Of a stretch of 64,000 nt of DNA, positions 51,816 through 64,000 are shown one piece after another. The stretch lies in NCBI GenBank assembly GCA_905250025.1, contig CAJNOJ010000003.1:186001-250000 (forward strand), read 5' to 3'. This DNA comes from Adineta ricciae (Eukaryota > Rotifera > Eurotatoria > Adinetida > Adinetidae). The notes under the pieces were generated by a model, which saw only the letters and a program-made list of their open reading frames with translations, did no database searches and had not been told where the DNA came from. A program made the translations under genes and the position numbers. Position 1 is the first letter of the stretch. Each line of letters begins with the position of its first letter.

Positions 51816-53881
51816 TCAGTTGACACCTGGAAAGATGAAACGAGAACAATCGATAGAGTTAATTAGTAACGTTTTCTTGATTGATCTTACTCGACGTGTT
51901 GAAGTTAATGACGATGAATAATTTATTGGCAATGCTGGTCGGGATATACTGACACGTGTTCCATCCGGATTCGTTCGATACGATACTCTTGAAGGTGTTA
52001 CTGTTGTTTTCTCATTTGTGCTAGATGGAATCAACGGTTGTGAATCATTCTGATCGTTACTTAACTGTGATGATTGAGATATATCGTTGGAACGATTTTT
52101 CTCGTTTTCATTAGAGTAATCTTCGATGATAATAGCAGGAGGATGTAGTTTAACTACAGGTAGATGAATCTCCTGTTGGCTAGATTCATCTTGAGCAAAT
52201 AAATTACTCATGACTGTATCACTGAGACCTTCACTTGAGTTTTCGTGACGTTGAGATAATAAATGAGATGATTGAGACGATTTTTCTGAAAGGTGATTTG
52301 TTGCCGCTGCTGTTGTGGGCGAAATAACCAGAGATTCACCTTCGAAAATTGTAGCTAATACATGAGGTGCTCGAACACTATATTATGTGTATACACATGA
52401 AAAACAAAATTCAGCAATTAATAACATATGGATATTACTTTGTCGACATTGGATTTGAAGATATTTCAGGCGTTGTTGACGGTAAACATTCATTTGGTGC
52501 TACTGTTGACGTTGTGTCAGGAGGAGTCTTCTCTTCAATCGGTTTACCTTGCCTATATCGACCCTTTTTCAATTGTATTTTTGGTAAACACGATGCCATT
52601 AGATTCGTTGGTGTACGTCGAGCTGCCGCAGGTGTGAATTCAGTTTGTTCTTCTGACCCTTGATGTACTTGATTCAGAGCAACTTCAATGGCTGCATACG
52701 TGTCATCACTAATGGGTGCCCAGGGATTACTTTGTTCGTTTTTATCAGTGACATGAGTGGATAAAGGTTCTACTTGACTATCTGGTTGAGAATCGTCAAT
52801 AACAATAGGCTGATCCGACGATTGTTGTAATTGACAAGTATCGAGAGCATTGGGACTTTCGAAACTGTTGATGGTTGATGATGTTGAGGTAATAACAGTG
52901 AATGTGGTATCGGGCGGATTCGGTTCTAAATGTGCAAGACTATTGGAATCAGTTGCAGAGGACGACGAAGTGGATTGGTCAGGTTCGACATAAGTAGGTC
53001 TTTAAAAAGAAGAAGAAGAAATGATTTCAGACGCAATCAGTGAGCGCGTAGGTTTACTTCATTGATGATTTAAATCGACCCGAATGTTCATTATCGGAAG
53101 ATTCTGTAATAATTCTTGATTTTTTTAGTATCTTTCGGCTCTTAAAACATGCTCACATTCATATTTGAGAGAAGATATGCATTTCCTTACAGATTTGTTA
53201 AGGTCGATGGTCTTTTTAGATGATGTTGATATTTGCGTTCGTAGATGGTGACTTCCTTGATGATTCAGGTAACGTTGAACAAGTTCATCTGTCATTGGTA
53301 AAATCATCACATGCTGTGGGGAATATTGTTCTATATTAACCGTTGAGTTTTTATGAACGCTCTTCTTACTATTTGTTAATAACGATAAATGTTTCGAGCA
53401 ACAATTATACGACGAAAGTGTCGAAAGAATTGAGCAAATTAAACAAGTTGCACATTTCGGTGTTCTCTTATAGTCATTATCTGATGGATAATTATCAGCA
53501 TGGGCAGGACTAGATTTTTGTCGTGCTTTGTTACTTCGAGATCTTTGTCGAGATGCTGCCGGTGGCTTTTCTTCATCGGAATCACTAAGAACGATGTACG
53601 TTTTGTTGCTTGGTACTGGTTTAGATTGAACTGCTGGTTGCTGCGGTTGCCGTTGTTGTCTGTTGTCATTGTCATCGTCTTCATCATCAAGCCATAAATT
53701 ATTACGTCGTCCAGCACGTAATTTATCCAACCGTCGGTTGACTTTCGACGTTGTGACTGATGATGACGTTGAGGGTGGGGGTGATTGTCGTTTGCGTTTC
53801 CCTACTTGCAAATATTCATTCGAAAACAAAGAGTTCTTATGTGAAAATACACATACGCAATGATTTTTTACCACTACTCAT
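51816..53881 (-). CDS. Disordered, probably nuclear protein with several SUMO-interaction-like motifs
   Basis: Five minus-strand exons, 53881..53872, 53804..53191, 53140..53058, 52999..52439 and 52377..51816, 609 residues, all phases closing; the frame is only continuous after four splices. It is mostly low-complexity Ser/Gln/Pro/Asp. A basic N-terminus (GKRKRQS, KLRAGRR) suggests nuclear import. Four hydrophobic cores next to acidic or Ser residues resemble SUMO-interaction motifs: TYIVLSDSDEE, RIITESSDNE, QPIVIDDSQPD and PPAIIIEDYSNE. A Cys/His cluster (CATCLICS...NCCSKH) could bind zinc but is not a clear RING. No family recognised. A SUMO-binding scaffold role is inference from motif number and form. 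Confidence 0.65.
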
Positions 53882-55147
53882 TTGACTAAACTAGATGATC
53901 GAACAAATCTAATGAAAAAGACTATCTGAATGGGTAAATTTTCACTTTGACACTGCTTAAACAATGATCCTCTTCTTTCCAAGAGGTCGCCAGTATCTCT
54001 TCAAATTGTCAACTCTATGTACCTTTTGTATCACTCTTAATAAATTTCATAAGAATGAATCTGTCTTGGATGAGAAATAGATGCGCTTCAATAAAATGCA
54101 CTAATGTTTCAGACATCTGATGAGAACCTAATGAAAAGAGAATGCGATCAGATTAATCACAAGCAGAAACAATCTACACATGAAATGACGTCGGAACCAT
54201 GAAAATAACTCGCTTTTATTACAACCACATACGAGAAATTCATTGAACTCATTTCGAACGTATCTGTAGGCGATTTTCTTCGAATAACTTCAACATACCT
54301 CTCGCGTCACTGAACATTCATCAATTCAGTTTCATCTTTGATATGAACATTATAAAGCGTTGTTACTGGCAGTAAACAATTTCTTTCTTATAATCATGTC
54401 GAATAGTACAGTAATCCACTCGTATATAGCCAAATTAAACACTATTCAAAGTAAACTAACATTGTATGCATACATCGTTATTTTCATCAAAGAACATATT
54501 GGATATATCTTTGTAATACTTTAATATTTACGCGATCTGATGATCACCAACGTTCGTGTTCGTACGGTATCCTTGCATTAATATTGATGAATTTCATTTT
54601 TATTAATATGGTTACAATAGTTCGGTTTTCAGTTTATTGGCAATACGCAAAGTCAAGGAACTTTAAAAATGTGTTCATGCTCTACGTTCCCATCCGCTGA
54701 GTAGCGTGCAGACCTCAAATGAGAATCATAAATTTTCAAAGAAAAATGATGATTATCAATTATTTATCATATGACATTTATTCGACAATATGTCTACATT
54801 ATTTCAAATCTTCTATTTCCATTGTACAGCACGAAATAGATAACTCAAACGAATACCTACAGCTTCCATATCAGTGTAGCTTATACATTACTTTATTTAA
54901 ATTTGTCTTCGACATTTTATATATATCTACCATCGTCACACAAGTTTCGAAAAACTTTGAGACGATTATTGTCGTAGCAACGTTTAAGAGGACATAGGTT
55001 TCATTTATAAAGAACTGCAGATACTGATTCGTCGGACCAGTCTATCTCTCATTGCATTAGGATTCTTTCTGTTTTCTCAATTGGGTGTATACTAACATTA
55101 CACATATTTACACCACAAATGATCACTGATTTGTCAAAAGATTAAAG
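53882..55147. other. Intergenic region
   Basis: About 1.27 kb, AT-rich, no exon supported on either strand. Confidence 0.5.
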
Positions 55148-55153
55148 TTTATT
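55148..55153 (-). terminator. Poly(A) signal of DNALI1
   Basis: TTTATT on the plus strand (AATAAA on the minus strand), 74 nt beyond the DNALI1 stop codon. Confidence 0.55.
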
Positions 55154-55226
55154 TTCGAATGAAAAATGATAAGCAAGAAGAAAATAATCATAATCATAAT
55201 AATAAAGTAAAAGCTTCGTTGGCGAT

Positions 55227-56225
55227 TTATTTCTTCGGTGCAATCAAGCCTTCTAATTGTGCCTAAATAAGAAACAAGTAGAGAGATACAGATGAGACAA
55301 ACCATCTCTTTTTCATCTTACTTTAAGTTGTTGATTGGTTTTCTTCAAGAAATTGATCTCTTCCATATGCTTTCTTTCTTCTACTTGTCGTTGTTCGTTC
55401 AGTTTCTTTTCAGCGGCTTCAGCATTCGCTTTTGTTTCTTTCAATTGTCGTTCTAAATCACGTTTATCTTCTTCGAGTTGAATCAACTAAATAACAAAAA
55501 GCAAGAATCTTCTCCTAGAATTCCTTTGTCACATTCTGATGTTCACGAACTTTGCGTTCCAATTCAGATTTGCCTTGTTCAGCCATCAATGCTTTTCGCA
55601 TACCGAATGCTACACTACTTTCATACAGTGTTTGATAGGCACGTAGAGTCATCTGTAATTCATCGCGTACGCGTAGAAGAAGCAAACCACGCTCAGCGCA
55701 GTTGATTGCCACTTGTCGAATGAGTTCATCTACAGAAGAACTACAGTGAACAAACTCGATTAAAGTCGATATTTACCAAAACATTGAGAGAACAGTTCAC
55801 GTCGTACAGGACAAATACCGGTTTCACGAGCTTGCCGTTGTTGCAAACGCATATCTAATTGTTCTTGTAAATTGATCACATCGAGACGTGTCGCTGGTGT
55901 TGCTGATATACGTTGACAATAAAGTAAATCAGGATTGTTCGGATCTTTCGTTATTCTAAATGAAAACTTCAAAGACGATCAAGTAATCGAATAGTTCGTA
56001 CTTCGGTGGAAGAATTTTATCAAGAATTTCTTCTAGTGATAAGTCTTTCACGGCTTGTTGCTTCTTACTAATACGTGGTGAGTTGACACCGCCGCTAACA
56101 TCCATAAGTTGCTGATCTAATGTTTGTTGTTTCCCAGCACCCTTCCGATCTTTATCATTTTGTGCTGTTATCAGTGATGGATTATCGAATCGAACTAAGG
56201 AGCCTGATGGTGGAATGATCGACAT
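55227..56225 (-). CDS. DNALI1: Axonemal dynein light intermediate polypeptide 1 (p28)
   Basis: Five minus-strand exons, 56225..56002, 55955..55777, 55729..55533, 55486..55322 and 55262..55227, 266 residues, phases closing. It is near-identical in pattern to vertebrate DNALI1 and Chlamydomonas p28: LEEILDKILPPK, LQEQLDMRLQQRQARETGIC then PVRRELFSQCFDELIRQV, INCAERGLLLLRVRDE, YQTLYESSVAFGMRKAL and the coiled-coil end INFLKKTNQQLKAQLEGLIA. The second half is a long coiled coil. It is a light chain of single-headed inner-arm dyneins, so the organism builds motile cilia. An acceptor-like TTTACACAG lies 5 nt before the ATG. Confidence 0.97.
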
Positions 56226-57066
56226 GATCTCTGTGTAAAGAATCTAGAAATAAATTGGCAATCGAGTCAACTCTTTTGTAGAATCACAGGGATGCTGATT
56301 AAAAACACGATTTAAGCAACGAAGGTTTCTCTCTAAAGGTTTGAAGTGTCGATAGTTTGTTTCTGTGTTATGTTACTAAAATTTTCACGCCATTGATGCT
56401 TGTTTTACACGTTGGTTACTAAGGAGCAATGTTAGCAATTCCACGCGAGGAAGATATTACTCGTAATGAATTATAGAAAATTTTAGAAGATATTGTATTT
56501 AATTCAGAATTTTATTCAATTGATACTAAGGAAGAAAACTGCTATTTGGCGGTTAGTCGACCAATCATTCACGAAGGATGAATTGAGTTGAGTAGAGAGT
56601 TTTAATCGTTACTCAACTCATATCAAATATTGCTCTGTTCTCTCTATTGTGCTGTATGAGTTTAAACGGAAAGTCGCCTGACAAGAATTTCACGAAAAAT
56701 CGTCTATGGTTAACCAAGTGCTGGATCTCTGTATGAAGATATTCGTAATATTTCTCAAGAATATATTGATGCTAGAGACGGAGATTCGTTGTGTTTTTGA
56801 AGGGCGAAATGACTTGATGGTGATGAATTTTCATATAGTATATTCTGTACGTTACTAATACTGATTTTCTGATACATGAAAGTATCACTTTTGCTTTATT
56901 AATAATCTTCGATATAAACTGGTGTCATCTCCAATGAAAGCATGACTAAGATCTTCTCTTTTCGAACAATATCGATGTTTCTTTCAGCCAATAACATCTT
57001 ATTCAGTTCGTTCGCACTTGTATTCGTTCACATGTGTCTATCTTTGCATTGTTTCGATGTGAAAAT
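56226..57066. promoter_or_regulatory. Divergent intergenic region, DNALI1 / LRR1
   Basis: 841 bp separate divergent start codons, so promoters for both genes lie here. A GACCAATCA (CCAAT-type) site occurs at about 56560; otherwise no element recognised and no coding signal. Confidence 0.4.
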
Positions 57067-58531
57067 ATGAAATTAGACTGTAAAATTAAGATTCAAGATC
57101 GACAGAGAACAAATGGATTAGCCACTATCAAAGCTGCGAAAGGTGTTGTTGGCCTTGCCAAATCCAATAGCGATGAGTGGGTTCTCATCGTTCGACTTTT
57201 CAAGGATACAAGCGCCACACAATATAAAGTATCTATCGTCTTCAAATTACTTGATTCAGAGAAAACCATCCAATTCTAGAACAGAGATCTTTGATTTTTA
57301 GTTACGTAACAATGTTCAGGCACTACTTCACAAGATGATTAACAATGGTATGGCTACTGTTCAAATCAAAACGCCAAGTCACGATGTGCAATTATCTGAA
57401 GTAAAATATCCAAAAAAGAAGCAAAGCTATTTCATCGCTTTTCGACACTTAGGCGAACGTCGAGTCTCTTAAAACTCTACTTTCAAGTATACGTCTCGCC
57501 TCGGCTGGTAATGATCTTCCATCTACGATTAAGTCGACATCTGTAAATGCCGTACAGAAACTTCAGCGTCCAACGCTTCAATTAACCATCACTCAAGTCA
57601 GTGATTATCCCACACTGAAAGGTTTTCCATCGACATTAGAAAAACTTACTATTAATACCGCACAACTCCGAACGCCAGTCGATCGTCGAATTTTTACATT
57701 GAAAAATCTTCACACACTTGATCTCTCTGAAAACAACATCACGCAACTACCATCGAAAATCGAAATGCTCCATCTTCACACCTTAACTCTTCGCGCAAAT
57801 CAAATCAGATCCTTTCCAAACGATCTGAAATGTCCTGTGCTCAAATATTTAGATCTAAGTCAAAATCAACTCTCAGCACTTGACGAGACAATTTTAAATC
57901 TGAACACTCTCGAACGATTGATTTTGTCATCAAATCACATCAAGATCATTCCCAGACACTTACTACGTTTGTTGCCACAGTTACAAGTTTTCAATATCGC
58001 ATCTAATCAGATTCGAGTCATTCCTAATGGTTTAGCTGCCAGCGGTACACGTTTACATACCTTTCATTACGGCGAAAACCCTTTGGTAACAAACAAGTGT
58101 ATCACATGTCAACGATTTAATTTCACACTTGTGGAATTAGCTCTTCGAACGGTTGTCAAACACAGGTAAAGCATAAAGGAATTCATCATACCATCTTATG
58201 AGTGTTAATCTTTAGAATTCCTTACAATTTTCAAACGTTGCCACGAACTTTATGTTCGTTGTTGGTTAAATATGAATTATGTGCGCACTGTGCTGCACCA
58301 TGTTTGACTAATTTCGGCGAAATTTTTGTCCCACGGCAGTTATCAGCTAATGGAGTTACAGTTCATGTTACAGCTGCAAGTCAATCATTTGCTGTTCCTG
58401 TACAAGAACGATATTGTTCAATGAAATGTTTTAACTATGGATTAAAACGAGCTGGTAACATATCGATCATCGTTTTGCTCCTCAATTGCTCCAATTAACT
58501 TCTTCTAGGACTGACACAAATGCCAATATAG
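57067..58531 (+). CDS. LRR1: Leucine-rich repeat protein 1, CRL2 substrate receptor
   Basis: Five exons, join(57067..57228,57302..57400,57453..58165,58216..58454,58509..58531), 411 residues (human 414), phases closing. The N-terminal PH-like part starts MKLDCKIKIQ and contains ATQYKLRNNVQALLHKM, aligning with human LRR1. LRRs cover ~195-330: LHTLDLSENNITQLPSKIE, LKYLDLSQNQLSALDE, LERLILSSNHIKIIPRHLL and LQVFNIASNQIRVIPNGL. The C-terminal Elongin-BC/Cul2 region reads LVELALRTVVKHRIPYNF, and paired Cys (CAHCAAPC, CSMKC) match the family. LRR1 directs Cullin-2 ligase to MCM7, unloading the CMG helicase at replication termination. The last exon is only 23 nt. It converges with DNA-PKcs, stops 152 bp apart. 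Confidence 0.93.
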
Positions 58532-58588
58532 TTCCTTGTTCGATGATAATTGAACTCAACATGTTTCTCGGTGATAATAGAGTAATTA

Positions 58589-58606
58589 AATAAATGATGA
58601 AATAAA
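58589..58606 (+). terminator. Two poly(A) signals of LRR1
   Basis: AATAAA at 58589..58594 and again at 58601..58606, 57 and 69 nt past the LRR1 stop. Confidence 0.6.
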
Positions 58607-58683
58607 AAAATCTGACATTTCATTTTCTGATTATCGAAAAATTCACAATATTTTGAGTATCAACATAGAGAATAAACTATCTT

Positions 58684-61600
58684 TTACATAAATGTTTCTA
58701 AACCCGCCCATGATCGGCCAAGTATATCTATATCTGTTGCTTGATCGATAATACAATCAACTTGCTCATCAACCGCCAATCTGTGATAGCGATTGGGTGC
58801 ATATTTGACTAGAATCTGTGCGCGTTTGTTTTCGGTCTGATCGCCACCAACGATCTTCTCCATTTGCCGGCGTGCTTCTTTCAAGCTTGACGAACGAAGA
58901 AAACTATTCAATTTCAAATCCGACCTACGACACAGAGAAGAATCATCTCCTTTTATTTTGTTCCTTAAACAATCGCTTACCCAGTAATCACTGCAGGATT
59001 GACACCGTTCAATTTTAATCGTGCACTTTTAATTCGATCTTTAGCATAAGTATCATCTGAACGGTGCACATTTGATTCTAAAATCGAAGTCGTTTATTTT
59101 CGAGATAGCAATTCTCATCGTCAAAATGGCATACCATTCTGTGTCACTTGTTTACTTGTTTTCAATGCATGTTCCTAATGAGTACGTTAGATTACTATGG
59201 TTTTAATTGCTAAACAAGGCGAGCTTACCATCCATTCCATTAATGGTTCTTTGATGAATACATCCATTGTGCTAAGTAACAAATCGGAATTATCACGTAA
59301 TGCATTCATTGTATGGATCATAGTTGCACGAAATAAACCGGTAGTACCAATAGGTGACATCAATTGAGTTAACTGACGCGTTAATCGAATAGGAATCAAT
59401 TCAGGAACTGGTAAATGCTAAAAGTTCATTGATATCAAAGATAGATATTTTTGGTCAAGCGATATTTCTTTTACTTACAATCGTTGCTGCATTGAATGCT
59501 GATCCAAAATCGATACCAATCACTTGTCCCGATGATGTATCAATCAAAAAGCTAAAAAGTAGACCCGATAAGTGCGAACATCTTTTCATTTTCACATGAA
59601 ACTTACTTCGATTGATGTCGATCACCGATTCCAAGTATATATTGACTTGTACAGAGAACTGCATAGCTAGTAATAAACTGCCGCCGTAAAGTATAGAAGC
59701 CTTCATGAGAATTAGCAATCTTATAGTAAGCTCGTCGAAGTAAATCTGCAGGCACAACCGATTGTATATGATTAAACTCTTCTCGAACTTGATCTTTCGT
59801 TAAACTAAGAAACAATTCTGCATACATCAAGGTATTATTTGCAGTTTTAGCAGTTGGCTTCGCTTTCTGATAGGCATTGGTCACATAATCTTGATAGAGC
59901 TTTCTTGGATGTTGACCTTGGTTTGCTATAATGTCAAGCTCAGCGTCCGTGTACGATTGTTCGATTAGGTCTTTCAATGGACGAGTGTTATCTAACCACT
60001 CGATTATGCCTAACTTCGATGACATCGGGATAACTGAAATGATCAGACATCACAATTTTTGTTTTCAAATATATATATTCCATTACCTTTGTAAGTTCGC
60101 ACAGCGATATGAGCTGAATTCGATTGATTGCAGTTCGGATCATTGGCATAGAGATCATTCATAATGGAGAATAAGGCTTCAATTCGTTGATCTTGCCGAA
60201 TGTCCTCTCCACCTTTGACTAAAAATCGATAATCATTCTCATCATCTCCACGAATTGTTAGGCGTTTTGGTAATCTTAACGAATGTAACACCAAAATTTT
60301 CTCATCGAAACCAACGATTTTAATATGATGCTCTAACAATGGTTTCTTTTTACTCGTATATTGTCCGGGTATTTCCAATTCTCGTATTGATGATTTGTCC
60401 AGCATGCGGTTTTGCTGTCGAAATCTCGACGAAAACCATGTTGAATAATCATTTAGATTTGATTTGTCTTGTAGGATGGTTTTTAATTTTAATGAAATAT
60501 TTCCCAATGCTAACCGTGTATCACCCAAAGATATGTTGGGTAAGAGTTCACCTTGCTTGCCGAACAAGTCGTCGATTTCTTTTTCAACGGCATTCTTGAA
60601 TAACGTCCGTACAGATGTTGTCTGAAGTTTGTCCGTAGATTGATCAGCTTCATCGGTTTCCATTACATCAACGAAGAGTGTTTCTTTGAACCTGATCACA
60701 TGAGATTTCAGTCGGTCAAGATCGCGCGATGATGATTCCACTGATAATAAATGAAACAATTCTTTCGACCATGTATCGTACTGCTGCTGTGGATTTAATT
60801 CATTCAATGCTTCAATAAATTCATTAACCATTGGAATTGACCGGTTCAATTTTTGATGGATCGACTCGAGATTGTGTTTGAGAATCGGCTCTTTAACCGT
60901 TTGCTGTAAATTTTCATAACTCAGTTGAAATGGATAAACAATCGACTGAGGATAAAGTTTCACAATTTGTTCAATTAATGGATACAATTTAATCCTAGAA
61001 AACAAACAACGATTACAAATTAAGCGATAGTCGATGAATAGAATTTACGCAATAGGCTTGTCAAGATACGCTGTAAGTTGATACAAACAATCGAAAAACA
61101 TCCAACAAGGAATCTCGTGTATTCGATTAGCGATTAAATCCATTGTATTTGGATATAAATCAACAATTTGCAATAGACGTGAGAATCGTTTCACGCCTTC
61201 ATTTGATCCATATTTCATTGATGAGATCACCGATTGAACAACCAGTTCAGCAATTTGATTACTTTGGTTATTTTCAAATAATTTCTCCAGAAGATGGTTT
61301 TCATCTTCAAGATTTTCATATCGACGTAGATAATCATCACAAATACTCGCCAATTCATTGTAATCTCGACTGAGAATAGTTTCCTTTTCCAGATGAACAC
61401 TTTCCTGTTTGCTGATATTTTCTTTTAAGATCGATATGCATTTGTGAAACAATTCCGAGATCAATTGATCAGCTTGGTGAATTTCTTGGATATGGCTGTC
61501 CAAACCGTACAAATACATTTCTAATTGTTTATGTTTCGCGACGGGAATCTTCTCGTCTTTTTCATACAGAGCGTACGCTTGTGGTTGTACGAGTAGAAAG

Positions 61601-64000
61601 TCGATAACTATGCGCGAAAATTGTGAATTCAATTGAATATACGTCGAATTTAGCTGAGCGGTTTGTTGATCAGTGATGTTCAATGATTGAATTTTAGTTT
61701 CCATTTTTTTCAACTCTTTCGCCACACTTGTAGACAGAAGACTTGCTAATGTTGCTGTTGACGACTGCACTTGGTAGCGTTTCAAATGTACATCGCAGTA
61801 GATTTCATTCCAATAGATAGATTTTACCAGTGGATTTCGACATAAATCGAGACGTGGACGTGTTTCGTTCAGTTTTGTTAGCGCTAATTTGAAATTACGC
61901 TGACGCAATGCACAATAAGCCATGTCAAGTGAAGATTGAACTTTGTAATCTATTAATAATGGATCGAATTCTTTTGCTTTCAATCGACTGGTAAATGTCA
62001 TGCGTGGTCCACCGATTAAATCGTCGAGAATCTAAACAGAGTACTTTCCAGTTTACTTTTACATTCTGTATTTGAACTTACGTCCAGAAATAATGATCGA
62101 TTGGTAACAATATCATCCCATGTTTGTATCGAATCACGTATAACATCTGGTAATTGCCATTGCGACAGCAAATCTTTGTGTAAACGTTCCAGAAATAGGT
62201 CTCGTGTTGTTGTATCCGTTTTATTATTTGTCAAATAGCGATTCTCCAGAGATTTTAGTAAAGGTAAATTATATTCAACAAAACCAAGAAATTGATCGAG
62301 TTCATAGTACGGTTGAATCAATTGTATGGTCGTTTTTCGACCATATTCGCTTAAACGACTCAATGTAGACCAACGAAGCAAGAATTGTTCTCTCGCATAT
62401 TGAATATAATATTTTGCACCTGAAATGGATTGAAATTTAGTTCCGATCAATAAATTTCAGATACTTACGATCGAAATCTTTTTGGTAGAGAAAGAATGTT
62501 GCCAATTCAAATGGATATTGTTTTTCAATATAGGATCGTTTAACGAATGTCGTTTCGGCATTACTAGTTGCTGCTGTATTATTCGATGTCGATGATAGAT
62601 TATTAAAGAATTCGCATAGATCTTGTTGTTCTAATTGCTCTTGTTCAGTTCCGGATATTAATAATTTCAACTTCGAACGTATTGCATACGGCATCAGATA
62701 GTTCAGTTGGTGTGCATTCGACCATAATGTGTCGAATGTTGTATCATCGATAAAGATATGTTTGGACATAATTGTCCAATTGTTCAGTTGATTACAACAG
62801 TTTAGCATTGACTGTGTCCAAAATTCGTGTTCTAATTCAAGAACGGTATCTTGAGTTGAATCATCGACGAGAGGATATTGTTCTAAAGCTGTAACATAAC
62901 TGTTTAAAGCTAAGAGGAAGTCAGCATGACTTTCTTCTTCAATTGCGCGTAGGGTAATGGATTTCAAGCCGGGTGTTTGAGAAAAGATTCCTCGAACATC
63001 GTCGTAATTTGCCGATGAACGATAACATTTCGCTAATTCAAGCCATTGATCAATTTTCTTGTATAACTGCTTACTAAGATCAGGATCTGATTTCAATTTT
63101 TTCTTCAATGGTCCATGAAGCAACTGATTAGACTCGATCTGTTGACTGAATCGTATGAAATATTCGATTGTTAATATGCCAACTGATTCTAAATGACTTG
63201 CGATTGCTGAGGCGCTGATGTATTGCGCAGAGATCTGAATCTGTTGAGGCTTGGAGAGAACAATATCAAGTAGTGCAGCAACGAACGATGGATAGAAGAT
63301 TTCCGATTGAGATAACATCACATCGAAGCGATATTGAATCGTCCGCAACAAATCATAATATTCATCTGACGATAATCGATCTTCTAAAGCGTTGAGCATG
63401 GATGTGAACAAACTCGCATAAAGTAAACGTGCTGTATGATTATCGTATTGTGCAAGCGCTTGCAAAGGTATGATGATATCACTGTAACGGATCTGAATAT
63501 CGGGTAATTCACCAATGCGATAGGTGCGATACTTTTCAACTTGATTTTCTTGCTTAAGCTTGATTTCACTGAGAAATTGTTTCTCGTTTTGTTTCTTTTC
63601 GTTTTGTTTCCGAGCGAAATATGCAGCTAGAAAAGAATGGAGAGATCTAATCTATGTCTTCGCAATGCAATATACGAACCATGCAATTGTCCGGAATCTT
63701 TAAGAAATCTTCGCTTCAATCGAAATATATCATCATCATCTTCGTCGGCTTGCTGTGTTTGTGTTACTATTGCATTATTTGTCTTCGGTTTTTTATCAAC
63801 ATCCACAATTAACGAAGTCGTCTTTCGCGGTTGTGTTGACAATGTTGGTAAAGCGAACGTATTTGTTGAATCAAGCGTACTAGTTTGTTTAAGCCAATTG
63901 TAATTCGTACCATTGTCCAACATTTGAGTTGGGACAAATTGTTGACGACCGGACATTTCTTGAGTTTGTAGAATCATCGGCGTTTGTGACACCTGTTCTC
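58684..64000 (-). CDS. PRKDC: DNA-dependent protein kinase catalytic subunit, C-terminal ~1,590 residues (5'-partial)
   Basis: Eleven minus-strand exons (64000..63680,63626..62469,62419..62082,62031..61049,60994..60087,60033..59607,59551..59479,59417..59229,59174..59135,59077..58981,58924..58684), phases closing; the gene continues past the right edge. In order: a disordered segment with six SQ/TQ sites, matching the T2609 (ABCDE) region; YRIGELPDIQI and the FAT helical domain (TWDDIVTNRSLFLD, FSRLLQIVDLYPNTMDLI); then the PI3K-like kinase with RELEIPGQY, LRLPKRLTIRGDDE, LVKGGEDIRQDQRIEALF and VIPMSSKLGIIEWL. Catalytic ILGIGDRHQSNFLI and the DFG in GQVIGIDFGSAFNAAT are present, so it should be active. 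PVPELIPIRLTRQ and the FATC end ATDIDILGRSWAGLETFM follow. It drives non-homologous end joining with Ku at double-strand breaks. Kinase order and FATC are DNA-PKcs-specific, not ATM, ATR or mTOR. N-terminal HEAT repeats lie outside. Confidence 0.97.

Overview
This is eukaryotic, animal nuclear DNA: AT-rich, with multi-exon genes, GT..AG introns mostly 45-70 nt long, AATAAA poly(A) signals, and ciliary, neuropeptide-receptor, Polycomb-type and TFIID genes. Small introns, dense gene packing, several acceptor sites just upstream of start codons (spliced-leader style), bacterial-looking secreted genes, and retention of DNA-PKcs and macroH2A together suggest a rotifer, most likely a bdelloid. That assignment is inference, not proof. 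I rebuilt exon chains by hand; for most genes every intron phase closes.

Layout. 0-5 kb: a partial secreted lactonase-type beta-propeller (-) and a neuropeptide-type GPCR (+). 6-15.4 kb: the F-box DNA helicase FBH1 (-), a divergent SOCS-box-like protein (+) sharing a 180 bp promoter, and a TATDN2-type nuclease (+). 17.5-23.4 kb: a Golgi-type glycosyltransferase-like protein, an F-box/LRR-like protein, a small unknown (-) and a 65-residue protein carrying a CDCA3/Tome-1 motif. 24.8-36.3 kb: TAF1 (26 coding exons), an intronless monoamine oxidase-like flavoenzyme 119 bp behind it, and a four-MBT-repeat protein like MBTD1. 37-41.7 kb: a small secreted DUF6970-like protein (-), macroH2A, and sphingosine kinase 223 bp behind it. 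44-51.6 kb: a Ly6/three-finger-like secreted protein, a BAF-domain protein (-), a type-B carboxylesterase, and a mucin-like membrane protein. 51.8-64 kb: a disordered protein with several SUMO-interaction-like motifs (-), axonemal dynein light-intermediate chain DNALI1 (-), the CRL2 adaptor LRR1 (+), and the C-terminal ~1,590 residues of DNA-PKcs (-), which runs off the right edge.

Together. Many genes act in DNA or chromatin metabolism: FBH1 (homologous recombination), DNA-PKcs (end joining), macroH2A (PARP-linked chromatin), LRR1 (replisome unloading), TATDN2, TAF1, MBTD1-like and BAF. I see no operon-like functional grouping beyond two tightly spaced same-strand pairs, TAF1/MAO and macroH2A/SPHK. 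No tRNA, rRNA, CRISPR array or intact transposon was recognised.
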